Of a DNA stretch of 64,000 bases, positions 54,483-62,700 are shown piece by piece. The translations under genes and the position numbers were made by a program. Source of the stretch: Pseudolysobacter sp964466115 (GTDB lineage: Bacteria > Pseudomonadota > Gammaproteobacteria > Xanthomonadales > Rhodanobacteraceae); contig CAYXMH010000008.1 in the NCBI GenBank assembly GCA_964466115.1, forward strand, positions 1 to 64,000, written 5' to 3'. How positions within the stretch are numbered: position 1 is the first letter of the stretch; every line of letters starts with the position of its first letter. Under the pieces are notes generated by a model. The model was not told where the DNA came from. It worked only from the letters and a program-made list of their open reading frames with translations, and searched no databases.

Positions 54483-55040
54483 ATGAGCCGATATCTCAAA
54501 ATCTTTATATTTGCCCTGCTAATAGTTTTCCTCCCGTTTAGCGAGAGTAACGCCGCGAAACCTCCAGTTGCGATTCCCCTTTCTGTTGCTGCGAAAGGTG
54601 CCGCTTCGGTGGTGTTAGTGAAGATCGGTTCGGCTCAACTACAAGATGGCGCGGAGCAAGTTAAGTATCAAATTGAGCCTGTCCGAACCATAATTGGTAC
54701 TAGTCTCTCAACAAAGTGTCTTTATGGTCCTATGGGGTTGAAGGTTGGCGGGACTTACCTGGTTTTTCTGCGCAAGTACTCTGACGATAGTCCACACTTG
54801 GATAATATATGCGGTCCCCTCATAGTCATGGGTTCATCTGAACCGACTGCATTTGAGATTGAGCGCTATCCCGATGGCAAAGAGATGGTTCGGCTAGATA
54901 ACCGTCGAATCATTCCACCGCGTTTCACAAACTCAATTCAAGTCAAACAATCTCTTTCGGATGACAACGGCATTGCCGAAACCATCATTGGAACAGTCGT
55001 TCCGATCGATACATTCGTTGAATTCCTCATACCTGGGTAG
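54483..55040 (+). CDS. Exported protein, candidate immunity to the zincin toxin
   Basis: ATG 54483 has GGAGG 6 bases upstream, inside the last codons of the toxin gene, so the two are translationally coupled. A TTG two codons earlier is a weaker start. The 185-residue product has a signal peptide (FIFALLIVFLPFSESNAA). A mature beta-rich domain follows with VVLVKIGSAQLQDGAEQVKYQIEPVRTIIG, TKCLYGPMGLKVGGTYLVFLR and NICGPLIVMGSSEPTAFEIERY. Two Cys may form a disulfide. The fold resembles small TIMP/NTR-like domains (exported, 'VGGTYLVFL'), an idea that would fit a metallopeptidase inhibitor but is inference only. The base composition is AT-richer than the RHS shell. Confidence 0.6.
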   Translation: MSRYLKIFIFALLIVFLPFSESNAAKPPVAIPLSVAAKGAASVVLVKIGSAQLQDGAEQVKYQIEPVRTIIGTSLSTKCLYGPMGLKVGGTYLVFLRKYSDDSPHLDNICGPLIVMGSSEPTAFEIERYPDGKEMVRLDNRRIIPPRFTNSIQVKQSLSDDNGIAETIIGTVVPIDTFVEFLIPG

Positions 55041-55222
55041 TGGTTTTTTGGGGAAATTCTATTTTGATACCTTCTGGCGTAACGGCCAACGCTTTTTTCG
55101 AGAGGTCATCAGAAGTCGATTCCGATTGGGCTACCAATTGAGACCAATTGATTTTGAAATAATATTTATTATTATAATTAAGTATTTGAATCAGCTATTT
55201 ATTCCTATTTTTGGAGTGGCGC

Positions 55223-55981
55223 ATGCGTAATACTCTTTTTGTTCTTTGTATCTGGCTTGTCGGTTGTGCAGTAAATCTACCGAAACCCCCGCAATTTTCT
55301 CTGGGTTCAGATGCAAAGATTGGTGTCTTCGTAGAAATTAAAGGGCAACCAACCCACTCTCACATTGGTACAACTGCTTTTAATAATTATTCCCAAGAAT
55401 ACCCCATGGAGTGGAACCTCCAAACTACGACAGTCAATTTTTTGAGGGAGAAAATTCAAACAACTGGTTTCCAATACGTGGACTTAAATCAAGCCGGGTT
55501 CGACAAGGATAAATTATCAAAAATCCTTGTAATCAGGGATGGAGCAACGCTTGTGTCACCGGACAAGGAGGAAATCATCAGTAAATTGCGAAACGAAATG
55601 AAATTATCTGCCATCGTTTTCTTCACGGATGCAGGGCGTCACGCCGTGGCGATGGAATGCGGTGGCTTTGGCTGCATGGATCGATATGCAGATGGCTATG
55701 GTTTGTATAGCCGTAGTTTCTTAGGAATGAATTACTTTAGCGCTATTCCTGGATTTAGTGTTCGCGTAGAAATTTTGAATCCACCCGCAATCGTTTCGTA
55801 CAGTGGCGCTATGGAGGAATACAGTAAATTTAATTCAGGCATAATTCCGCTTGAAAATTTCCAGAGCCCTAAAGACTTTAAATCCATTTCTGTTGAGGAG
55901 TGGTTACCGGTACGTCAGGCAATCGAAAAACGTATCGATGATTTAACCACAGCTATAGTGAACAGACTTCAATCGGGCTGA
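55223..55981 (+). CDS. Hypothetical lipoprotein downstream of the toxin-immunity pair
   Basis: ATG 55223 has GGAG 6 bases upstream; a TTG further up is unlikely. The 252-residue product carries a lipoprotein signal (FVLCIWLVGCAVNLP, lipobox LVGC). The mature part has SLGSDAKIGVFVEIKGQ, IFFTDAGRHAV-like AIVFFTDAGRHAVAMEC and a Tyr/Gly-rich segment with GGFGCMDRYADGYGLYSR. I recognise no family. It lies about 180 bases after the immunity candidate on the same strand, in low-GC DNA. It may be an accessory or second immunity lipoprotein for the toxin cassette, or unrelated. Confidence 0.6.
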   Translation: MRNTLFVLCIWLVGCAVNLPKPPQFSLGSDAKIGVFVEIKGQPTHSHIGTTAFNNYSQEYPMEWNLQTTTVNFLREKIQTTGFQYVDLNQAGFDKDKLSKILVIRDGATLVSPDKEEIISKLRNEMKLSAIVFFTDAGRHAVAMECGGFGCMDRYADGYGLYSRSFLGMNYFSAIPGFSVRVEILNPPAIVSYSGAMEEYSKFNSGIIPLENFQSPKDFKSISVEEWLPVRQAIEKRIDDLTTAIVNRLQSG

Positions 55982-56075
55982 GCTGGCGTAGACTTGCCCT
56001 AAATTCATCCAAGCAGTTAAGAGAAGTCTTTGGCAGAGTTTGTTGAGGAGGTTCGTATTCGCATTCGTCGCTACG

Positions 56076-56231
56076 TCAGTTATCGACGGCAAACTGAGGG
56101 TCTTGAGCGACCGTCTCGATTAGGATCGATGCAAGCGCAAACTCTTCCTCCAACGCAGTAAACTCAATCCGATAGGCCGGATCATTCTGCATCCATTGGT
56201 TGTGTAGATCGGTTGCGCGAATTTCCTTCAT
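56076..56231 (-). pseudogene. Truncated XRE/HigA-type antitoxin-like gene
   Basis: The 51-residue frame has MKEIRATDLHNQWMQNDPAY, then RIEFTALEEEFALASILIE. This matches the N-terminal helix pair of XRE-family antitoxins, which usually read '...DPEYRAEYDALEEEFALARALIEARxxAGLTQ'. Here the frame diverges after ILIE and stops 12 residues later, before any helix-turn-helix. It is probably a remnant or a stand-alone N-terminal fragment. No toxin gene lies directly before it; the gene 20 bases upstream encodes a nuclease-like protein. Confidence 0.5.
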
Positions 56232-56251
56232 GTCATCGCCCTTCGCCCGGC

Positions 56252-56761
56252 TTAAGCAAACTTCTTAATCTTCGTGCAACTTGGAAGGCGGTGCGTATAG
56301 AGTTTTCCAAGGTCATCGTTCGTTTTGATACATTCAAAATGTTCCACTTTGATCGCAAGAAACTGCTCCTGTGATTTGGAGTTTTTGCGAACTTCTCCTA
56401 CCTCAACCGCTTTCAAGGCGCTGATCCAATACCAGGCGGTTTTTTCCGAATCCTGATGTAGGTAGGCATACCAAATGGGAATACGAAAAAGACGCTCGAA
56501 AGTGACTGCGCGTCGTACTTCGTTTTCCAATTGGAGCGTATATTCGCCGTTGCTTTGCGTATGATTTTTCGCATCGACCCCGATTAATCCAATGGCTTCC
56601 AAAAGTATTAAAAAATCGGGGCGCTTCACATCCCCGCTAAACAGTGGGGCGAAGGTGTCAGGATTCTGGCAAATGTACACATACGATAGCCCCTCTTGCT
56701 TTAGCCAATCGTTTAGCGCGTCCTCACCCTTTCTGCCCTTGGTGGCGATATCTATTGTCAT
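56252..56761 (-). CDS. PD-(D/E)XK nuclease-like protein
   Basis: The 169-residue product has a compact core typical of restriction-endonuclease-like folds: helix KGRKGEDALNDWLKQEGL with Glu, then RPDFLILLEAIGLIGVDAKN, which gives PD-x(n)-DAK. A further helix ENEVRRAVTFERLFRIPIWYAY follows. The motif order (E, PD, DxK) suggests an active nuclease, perhaps a Holliday-junction-resolvase-like or restriction-type enzyme, but no named family is certain. It lies between the Dam-type methylase gene of the prophage end and the antitoxin-like remnant. A methylase-nuclease pair could form a minimal restriction or exclusion system; this is inference. Confidence 0.6.
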   Translation of the reverse strand: MTIDIATKGRKGEDALNDWLKQEGLSYVYICQNPDTFAPLFSGDVKRPDFLILLEAIGLIGVDAKNHTQSNGEYTLQLENEVRRAVTFERLFRIPIWYAYLHQDSEKTAWYWISALKAVEVGEVRKNSKSQEQFLAIKVEHFECIKTNDDLGKLYTHRLPSCTKIKKFA

Positions 56762-56836
56762 GGTTGTTATTAACGTTATCTAAAAATGCAATGATAATTC
56801 AAAACGTTGCGTTTGTATTAATAGTGCAATCGCAAT

Positions 56837-57598
56837 TTAGTAATTCTGCACAATCAACTCACCCGCTGCTTTCGGTTTTTGTGCGCCACCCATTTGGTAA
56901 TGGATGGGTACCCGTTTCGTTTTAAAGTCTGCAAACGCCCGCCGCATGTCCGGATGATCGTTGATGCTTAAAATCGCTTTACCCGCCATGGATCGCAGGG
57001 TAGTCGCGAGCTGCTCATATTGCTCAAATCCAAACGGGGTGCCATAACCTTGGGTTTGCCAATACGGTGGATCAAAATAAAACAACGTCTCCGGCCGATC
57101 GTAGCGCTCGACCACCGATTGCCAAGTGAGGTGTTCGACCGTGACGGTGGCCAGACGCAAGTGCGCCGCACTTAATTCTTCTTCAATTCGCAGTAGATTC
57201 AATTTCGGTCCGCCGGTCGTGCAGTAACCAAACGTCTGCCCGCTCACCTTCCCACCAAATGCCATGCGTTGCAGATAATAAAACCGTGCTGCGCGCTGGA
57301 TATCCGTCAGCGTATCCGGAGCTTGCTGTTGCGCCCACTCAAACATCTCCCGTGACACGAGCGACCAACGGAACTGCCGAACTAACTCGTCCAGATGATG
57401 TTGTACACAACGATACAAGCGCACTAATTCACCGTGGATATCATTGATCACTTCGGCCTTACTGGGTTCCTTGGCAAACAGCAATGCCGCGCCGCCGCAA
57501 AACGCCTCAACGTAACAGCGGTGCTCGGGCAGCAGTTTGAGCAAGTGCGGCAATAAGCGGCGCTTACCGCCCGGCCAGGGAATGATCGGGTGAGTCAT
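56837..57598 (-). CDS. dam: D12-class DNA N6-adenine methyltransferase (Dam-like)
   Basis: ATG 57598 has GGAGACTCT upstream; the longer frame does not. The 253-residue product has the Dam/D12 elements: PIIPWPGGKRRLLPHLLKLLP, SAM motif EAFCGGAALLFAKEPS, NDIHGELVRLYRC, and catalytic motif LFYFDPPYWQTQGYG (DPPY). It methylates adenine at N6 in a short site, GATC-like or other. It sits at the end of the phage tail genes, where phage-borne Dam proteins protect the phage genome from restriction or mark the DNA for packaging. It is shorter than E. coli Dam (278). Confidence 0.88.
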   Translation of the reverse strand: MTHPIIPWPGGKRRLLPHLLKLLPEHRCYVEAFCGGAALLFAKEPSKAEVINDIHGELVRLYRCVQHHLDELVRQFRWSLVSREMFEWAQQQAPDTLTDIQRAARFYYLQRMAFGGKVSGQTFGYCTTGGPKLNLLRIEEELSAAHLRLATVTVEHLTWQSVVERYDRPETLFYFDPPYWQTQGYGTPFGFEQYEQLATTLRSMAGKAILSINDHPDMRRAFADFKTKRVPIHYQMGGAQKPKAAGELIVQNY

Positions 57599-57663
57599 AG
57601 AGTCTCCAATAGGGCACGAGCGCGTATTCCCAGTGGGAACGCTCACTCGTCACAAAATGCCCA

Positions 57664-57816
57664 CTAGCGTTTTGGCAATAATTTCCTGATCGCTTTACAG
57701 GCGATGCACTTCGATGGGTGTGTGACGTTTCGTCCCGCGCTAACGACTCGCCGTGTGGCACGGCTCAACGCTCCTAAGACGCGAATCACCGGACGACGAA
57801 CGGGAACCTTATTCAT
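57664..57816 (-). CDS. Small phage protein
   Basis: The 50-residue frame begins at ATG 57816, overlapping the end of the upstream gene by 8 bases (ATGAATAA). It reads MNKVPVRRPVIRVLGALSR and ends THPSKCIACKAIRKLLPKR. It is basic, with a CxxC pair (CIAC) near the C-terminus. No family is recognised; small CxxC proteins of this size are common near phage tail genes. The tight overlap supports it as a real gene, but a ribosome site is weak. Confidence 0.45.
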   Translation of the reverse strand: MNKVPVRRPVIRVLGALSRATRRVVSAGRNVTHPSKCIACKAIRKLLPKR

Positions 57817-58150
57817 GACCGCAGGACACATCGACTTCGATCGGGCCATAGACATGACCGTTCACGGTGGCGGAGAGGGTAACCGTGCCTAAGTGATTGA
57901 ACACGGAACAACCAAACGCCTGATCATTCACATCACTTAATCCAGCAATGGAGTAAGGATCGTCAGGTGTGAAGGTCCAGCGAACCCGGTCGGTTGGACA
58001 CAGCCCGTAAAATCCGAACACCAAGTAACAAAGACTGCCTTCCTCGCCTCCGAACTGCCACTGGGTTAACAAGTGCGGACCCGATAGGTCACAGCGACCG
58101 GTGTTGGCGTTACCCTTCGGTGGCAGTTGGATCGTTTGCCGGAACTTCAT
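57809..58150 (-). CDS. Hypothetical phage tail-module protein
   Basis: ATG 58150 overlaps the stop of the upstream tail gene (ATGA). The 113-residue product begins MKFRQTIQLPPKG and has several Cys (RCDLSGP, SLCYLV, GLCPTD, GCSVF, SCGHE). Its pattern FTPDDPYSIAGLSD...GTVTLSATVNGHVYGPIEVD suggests a beta-sandwich. It may be a small tail-tip or decoration protein. A longer frame in the same direction is rejected, as it would overlap the upstream gene by 300 bases. Confidence 0.6.
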   Translation of the reverse strand: MKFRQTIQLPPKGNANTGRCDLSGPHLLTQWQFGGEEGSLCYLVFGFYGLCPTDRVRWTFTPDDPYSIAGLSDVNDQAFGCSVFNHLGTVTLSATVNGHVYGPIEVDVSCGHE

Positions 58151-59427
58151 GCGATTAACACCGTTTCGGAATACGTCCGTCCGTCTTGGGTGACGATCGA
58201 TAAGCTGTGGTTGCCCGGAGGCATCAACGCCACCGGAAATTCCACGCGTCCCGCTGAGTCCGTATAGCGCGTGGTTTGGCCATCCAAAGTCACGGTGGCA
58301 TTCGCAATCGGCCGACCGTCTTGTTCGACCAAGGTGAGAATGCGATCGGAACCTTGTGTTTGTACCGCCGCCGACACCGGTCGATTCGCGACGAATGCCA
58401 CGGACTGCTGCACCAATACGACACGCGTGTTGCTGGAGGCGATCCACTCGAATTCGGCACTCGTCAGACCGGTCGCTAAATCCAACGAGCGATTAAGGAC
58501 GATCGCTAAACCGGCTTGGGGAACGATCGGATGTTGGACCTCTACCGTGTCTCCCACGGCGAGCGCGGTTCGGATGCCGCTCGACCTCACCGACCACCGC
58601 GGTTGCGCAGTATCGGTTAGTATCGCTTTTCCGATACTAACCGATACTCGCGCAGAGGTGATCCAACGCAACTCACTGATTTTATTTATTTTCCCGTATA
58701 ACGCGATCGCATCAGGCGCCTCCAATTGGATCGATTGCTTAGGTCTTCCTGCTTCAAAATCAAAATTCACATTGAGTGCGGTCACTAAGGAATCGCGACG
58801 TGCAGTGGCTGTCGTCGAGAATCGCCGATCAATGGTTTCCATCACCACGCCCGGTGTCCCACCCGGATGAATCCGGCACAGTCCTTTACTATCGGGGGAA
58901 AAGATCGCGCCACTCGAGGCACACACCGAACGAATAACCGTTTGCACGCTGTCGGCCGTCTCGATGCTGCCGCCCACACGAAGTCCACGCGCATCGCATT
59001 CCAACGCAAAGGCTTGCAAAGTGGATTCGTTAACTAAGTTGCCCGCGAGATTCGCAAGGATGTCCCAAATCACCGCAGCCGGATTTTCCATTAGGACGCC
59101 CGAACCGGGGTGTTGCTTGCCGCGACCGCGCGCGATGACACTGACGCCGTCCGCGGGCGCATCCACCAACTCGACAAATGTGACCGGATGACCGGTCGAA
59201 TCGATGCCGTTGCGCCAAGCCCACGCACTGATCGCGATTCCATCGACCAGCACCGCATCGATCGCTTCACACGCATGATCCGCCCACACAAACAAACGAC
59301 GCGGTTGGTCGTACTGAATCAACTCGCCACCGGTGTTTCCGTAGCGATGCGGGATCGGTTTTGATTCACGAAACCCGCCCCACACGGTGGTGAGGCGTAG
59401 CGGTAGCGGATCGCTGAACGGTCTCAT
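58147..59427 (-). CDS. Phage tail/baseplate protein with C-terminal Ig-like segment
   Basis: ATG 59427 overlaps the preceding stop (ATGA). The 426-residue product begins MRPFSDPLPLRLTTVWGGF and has a mid-part resembling tail hub or gpD-like structural proteins (VIWDILANLAGNLVNESTL...GIRTALAVGDTVEVQHP). The C-terminus is a carboxypeptidase-regulatory-like domain: RPIANATVTLDGQTTRYTDS, then GNHSLSIVTQDGRTYSETV. It belongs to the same coupled cluster as the next two upstream genes. A perfect inverted repeat lies inside the coding sequence at 58609-58648. Confidence 0.65.
   Translation of the reverse strand: MRPFSDPLPLRLTTVWGGFRESKPIPHRYGNTGGELIQYDQPRRLFVWADHACEAIDAVLVDGIAISAWAWRNGIDSTGHPVTFVELVDAPADGVSVIARGRGKQHPGSGVLMENPAAVIWDILANLAGNLVNESTLQAFALECDARGLRVGGSIETADSVQTVIRSVCASSGAIFSPDSKGLCRIHPGGTPGVVMETIDRRFSTTATARRDSLVTALNVNFDFEAGRPKQSIQLEAPDAIALYGKINKISELRWITSARVSVSIGKAILTDTAQPRWSVRSSGIRTALAVGDTVEVQHPIVPQAGLAIVLNRSLDLATGLTSAEFEWIASSNTRVVLVQQSVAFVANRPVSAAVQTQGSDRILTLVEQDGRPIANATVTLDGQTTRYTDSAGRVEFPVALMPPGNHSLSIVTQDGRTYSETVLIA
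58609..58648. repeat. Perfect 17-bp inverted repeat inside a tail gene
   Basis: AGTATCGGTTAGTATCG (58609-58625) and CGATACTAACCGATACT (58632-58648) are exact complements around the 6-base loop CTTTTC. It encodes the segment around VSIGKAILTDTAQP. No U-tract follows on either strand, so it is not a standard terminator. Confidence 0.8.
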
Positions 59428-59753
59428 GCGCTGATCTGCACTTGGCACGTGGTGCCGAGATCCACTTGCTCAATCAGTCCGCGAAACAATTCCACGACTT
59501 GTCCTTTCGCGACACCGAACAAAACCGCCGTAACCCCAATCGGCGGACGAACGAACACTGCCGAGCACTGGCCGGATCGGTTTTGCAGTTGCAAGGAGAG
59601 GTTGGTATTTTCGCCTTGAACACCCGCCTGGATCGCTCCTGACAGCAACAACCCTTGATGCCGTGGCAACGCGCCGTCGAGATACGGCAAAGCACGCCCA
59701 TCGGCGTAAAACTGGCGAACCGGTTCCGTCATCACCGTGAACCAAACGATCAC
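59424..59753 (-). CDS. Small phage tail-module protein
   Basis: Translation begins at GTG 59753, which overlaps the stop of the 1216-residue protein gene (GTGA). The 109-residue product reads MIVWFTVMTEPVRQFYADG and then SLQLQNRSGQCSAVFVRPPIGVTAVLFGVAKGQVVELFRGLIEQVDL. A beta-rich domain is likely. It resembles short tail proteins lying between a large tail fibre/hub gene and a baseplate gene, but no family is named. Its own stop overlaps the next start (ATGA). Confidence 0.6.
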   Translation of the reverse strand: MIVWFTVMTEPVRQFYADGRALPYLDGALPRHQGLLLSGAIQAGVQGENTNLSLQLQNRSGQCSAVFVRPPIGVTAVLFGVAKGQVVELFRGLIEQVDLGTTCQVQISA

Positions 59754-62700
59754 GCAACGGGCTCCAGCGTGAGCGAGATCGCGGTCAATCGATGTGCCAC
59801 ATCGCTCGGTTGAAAATCAAATTCGTCGGTGACATCGATCGAATCGGCGGCATACTCGACCAAGGCCATCTCGCTCGGCTCGGCCGGATTCGGAACCACC
59901 GCGATGCGCCGGTCATCGAACTCGCAAGCGTGCGCAATCAGCGCTACGAGGGCCTTGGCTTGAGCATCCGCGAGCGCAGTGTGTTGCACGGTAACTCCCA
60001 GCGCCTTACGCGCGTTCAATCCGGGTAATTTCCACTTCTTAGCCAGCTTGCCCAATTCCACCCGGCCCGATGGCAGTGTCGGTTGAAACGCCAATCCCAA
60101 GTACACCCACTGCATCGATCCGCTCTGATCGATCCGCACGCGGTACTTCGCAAAGGTTTGCGTGCCGGACAATTCGTAGTAGATGTGTTGGTCGAACCAG
60201 GGAATCACCACGTTCAATGGCGTCGTAATAAAATCATCGTTACTCCCTTGCAGCCGAATGATTGCCATGGACGGAATCGCGTGATCGCACAGGAGTAACG
60301 ATTGAATCGCACTCGGTACACTCGGCGTCACCACCAATTCGGTCGAACCCATCCACGCTGCACGCGGATCAGTCGGTTGCCGCAATTGATCTGCCCCGTT
60401 GATCGCATCGGCGGCAAACGACCATCGATCGGTGGGCACCCAGCTCGGTGCGTTGCCGCCGATAAAATTCGCGCTCAATCCATCGGACAGCACGACGGTG
60501 GGTTGAATCGCAATGGGTGTTGCACTCCAGGCTCCGCCGTTTTTGCGCCAGCGGCACCGCCCGCCTTCGATCGCGAAGGTAAAGGTGTCGCCGAGCACAA
60601 AATCGATGCCGCCCAATCCAATGGCAAACGTCAATCCATTATCGGTATACGTATTGGGTACGAGGGTGTTTAAAAGATAAGGGGCAAAGGTGCCAGCGGC
60701 ACCGCTTGCGCTGCCGCGCACGCGCCAAGTCAGGGTGTCGCTGCCGTTTTGTCCGCCACCAAAGGTGAGGGGTGCGCCGCGAATGACATCAAACTCAAAG
60801 CGATCCCCTTGCTGATAGATATAACGAGAATTTTCGGCAGCTTTGATCGTCACGACCATGGTGTCGCCGGGGAGCAATTCAGACTCACACCCTTGAAATG
60901 CAAAACCCGCTTCATGGGTATCGACGACGATCAATTCCCCCAATGCATCAAACTGGCGTTTGGCCGTGTGATAGTAGAGATTCGTAAAAACCGGTTGATA
61001 CGGTTCCTCTTGGCAAACCCAATAAAAATCCCTTTCCGGATGATCTTGCCAGCACTCCGACCCTGGGGTGCTGGCTGAACTAAAAGACGTTTCGATTCCC
61101 GCGGCCGCTAAAACCACGTCCATTTCCTCAGCAAAAGTTCCGGCGTATTCGCTGACCAGTTGACTCCAGCCACCCGGGTAGGACGTTTCGGGAGAATTAA
61201 TGGAAATCAACAGCACAGGATTGTTTTGCGAGACCCACGTAATGGAGCCGTCCGTTACCACATTCGCATCCCAATCCGGTTCGGTGGAACCGGAAGTGCC
61301 GCCACTCGTCGTTTTAAAGATTCGGCCGTTATACGGTTTCAATAGCGATCCCGCTCCGTACACATGGCTGCCTATCCAGTACGCTCCATCGTCCTGATAG
61401 ACCAGGTCACCATCCACCACGGTGCTGCCATTGGTGGGCCATGCCGGTTCCGTGGCACCGCTGTTTCCAGCCAGTAATGGCGGTGTCTTAACCACCACAT
61501 AGCTGTGCCCATTGCGCACCGTAGGTAGTACTCGCGGAAGCGCAAATACACCGCCGGTCGTCATCGGAAACCATCGGGTGGCGGTCGGACCTTCAATAAA
61601 TTTAAGAAACTCGGCGGTGATGTCGGCAAACTTCTGATCGAACAAGGGGATTGGCGTCTTGCCGATGTTTTCCCAAGTCACGCTGCCGTCGGTCACGGTA
61701 GCGCCGATCGTCGTCGGCCAAGTGGGTTCGGTAGCAGCGGTGTTTCCAGTGACTAGCGCAACTCGGTATCGATACCCGTTAGCGATCACCGGCTCGCGAA
61801 TGTCATCGGCCTCATACAAATGACTGGCCTGCCACGCCGTGTTACGCAATCTTGCGTCGGGATGGGTGTATAGCGAATCCAGGGTTTTTAGGAGCAGATC
61901 CGTCACGGATCTGGCCACACGAAGATCGCCCGTTTCCGTACTAATTTGTTGGGACGGCCCTGTTCCTGTTAGCCGACGGGATGTTTCTACCCAGCCATTG
62001 ACCCACGCTCTTACCCGCTCCCGGCGCAAACGATGCCCGTCTGCGAGAGTACTCATATCACCTCCTAATTCGGTTATTCCTAAGCAATCCGCGTTCGGTC
62101 CACCATCCACCGGCTCCGCGTCACAATCGCACCCGGAACGCGGACGCAGCGTGTAAACAAAGGTCAAGGTTTTGTCTCGGGCGGTGGCACCGAGCACCGG
62201 GCGAAACAGATTCAGACACGGGGTTGGCGTGCCTTCGGGCCGACTGATCGGGCGGAATTCCCCGACGATGTCACCCGCGGGCGTGGTAGCGGGCAACACA
62301 CCTTCCGGGATCGTAAAACCCAATGGGGTATGCGCGTACAAAACGCCGGTGATCGCGTCCGCCAGATCACCGCTCACGGTGCCGGACACACTCCAGCGTT
62401 CGGCATTCGGTGTTACTGCCTCGATGCATTCGATGACGACGTGCTCGGTCGGTGCGTGTGCGGCGACCGTTAAACCTAACGCGGCACGTTTGGCATAACG
62501 CGTGCCTTCTTTGATGACGCGATCGATGTAGCTGGCCGTCTGCACCGACAAGTCGTCGATGCCCATTCCATTCGGATGAAGATCGTTGGCGACCACACCG
62601 ACCACCTCCACCAGCGCCGAGGTCGCGGTGATCCGCGAAAGAAGATCGTACAGCGTGACAATGCCGCTATAGGTTTCAGTCACGATGCCATTGGTGATCG

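Noticed and set aside
54961..55230. Plus-strand frame of 89 codons bridging the immunity candidate and lipoprotein
   Set aside because: It overlaps both neighbours, lacks a ribosome site and is hydrophobic only because of AT-rich spacer DNA.
58151..58447. N-terminal extension of the 113-residue phage protein
   Set aside because: It lies entirely within the upstream tail gene in another frame; the ATGA overlap marks the real start.
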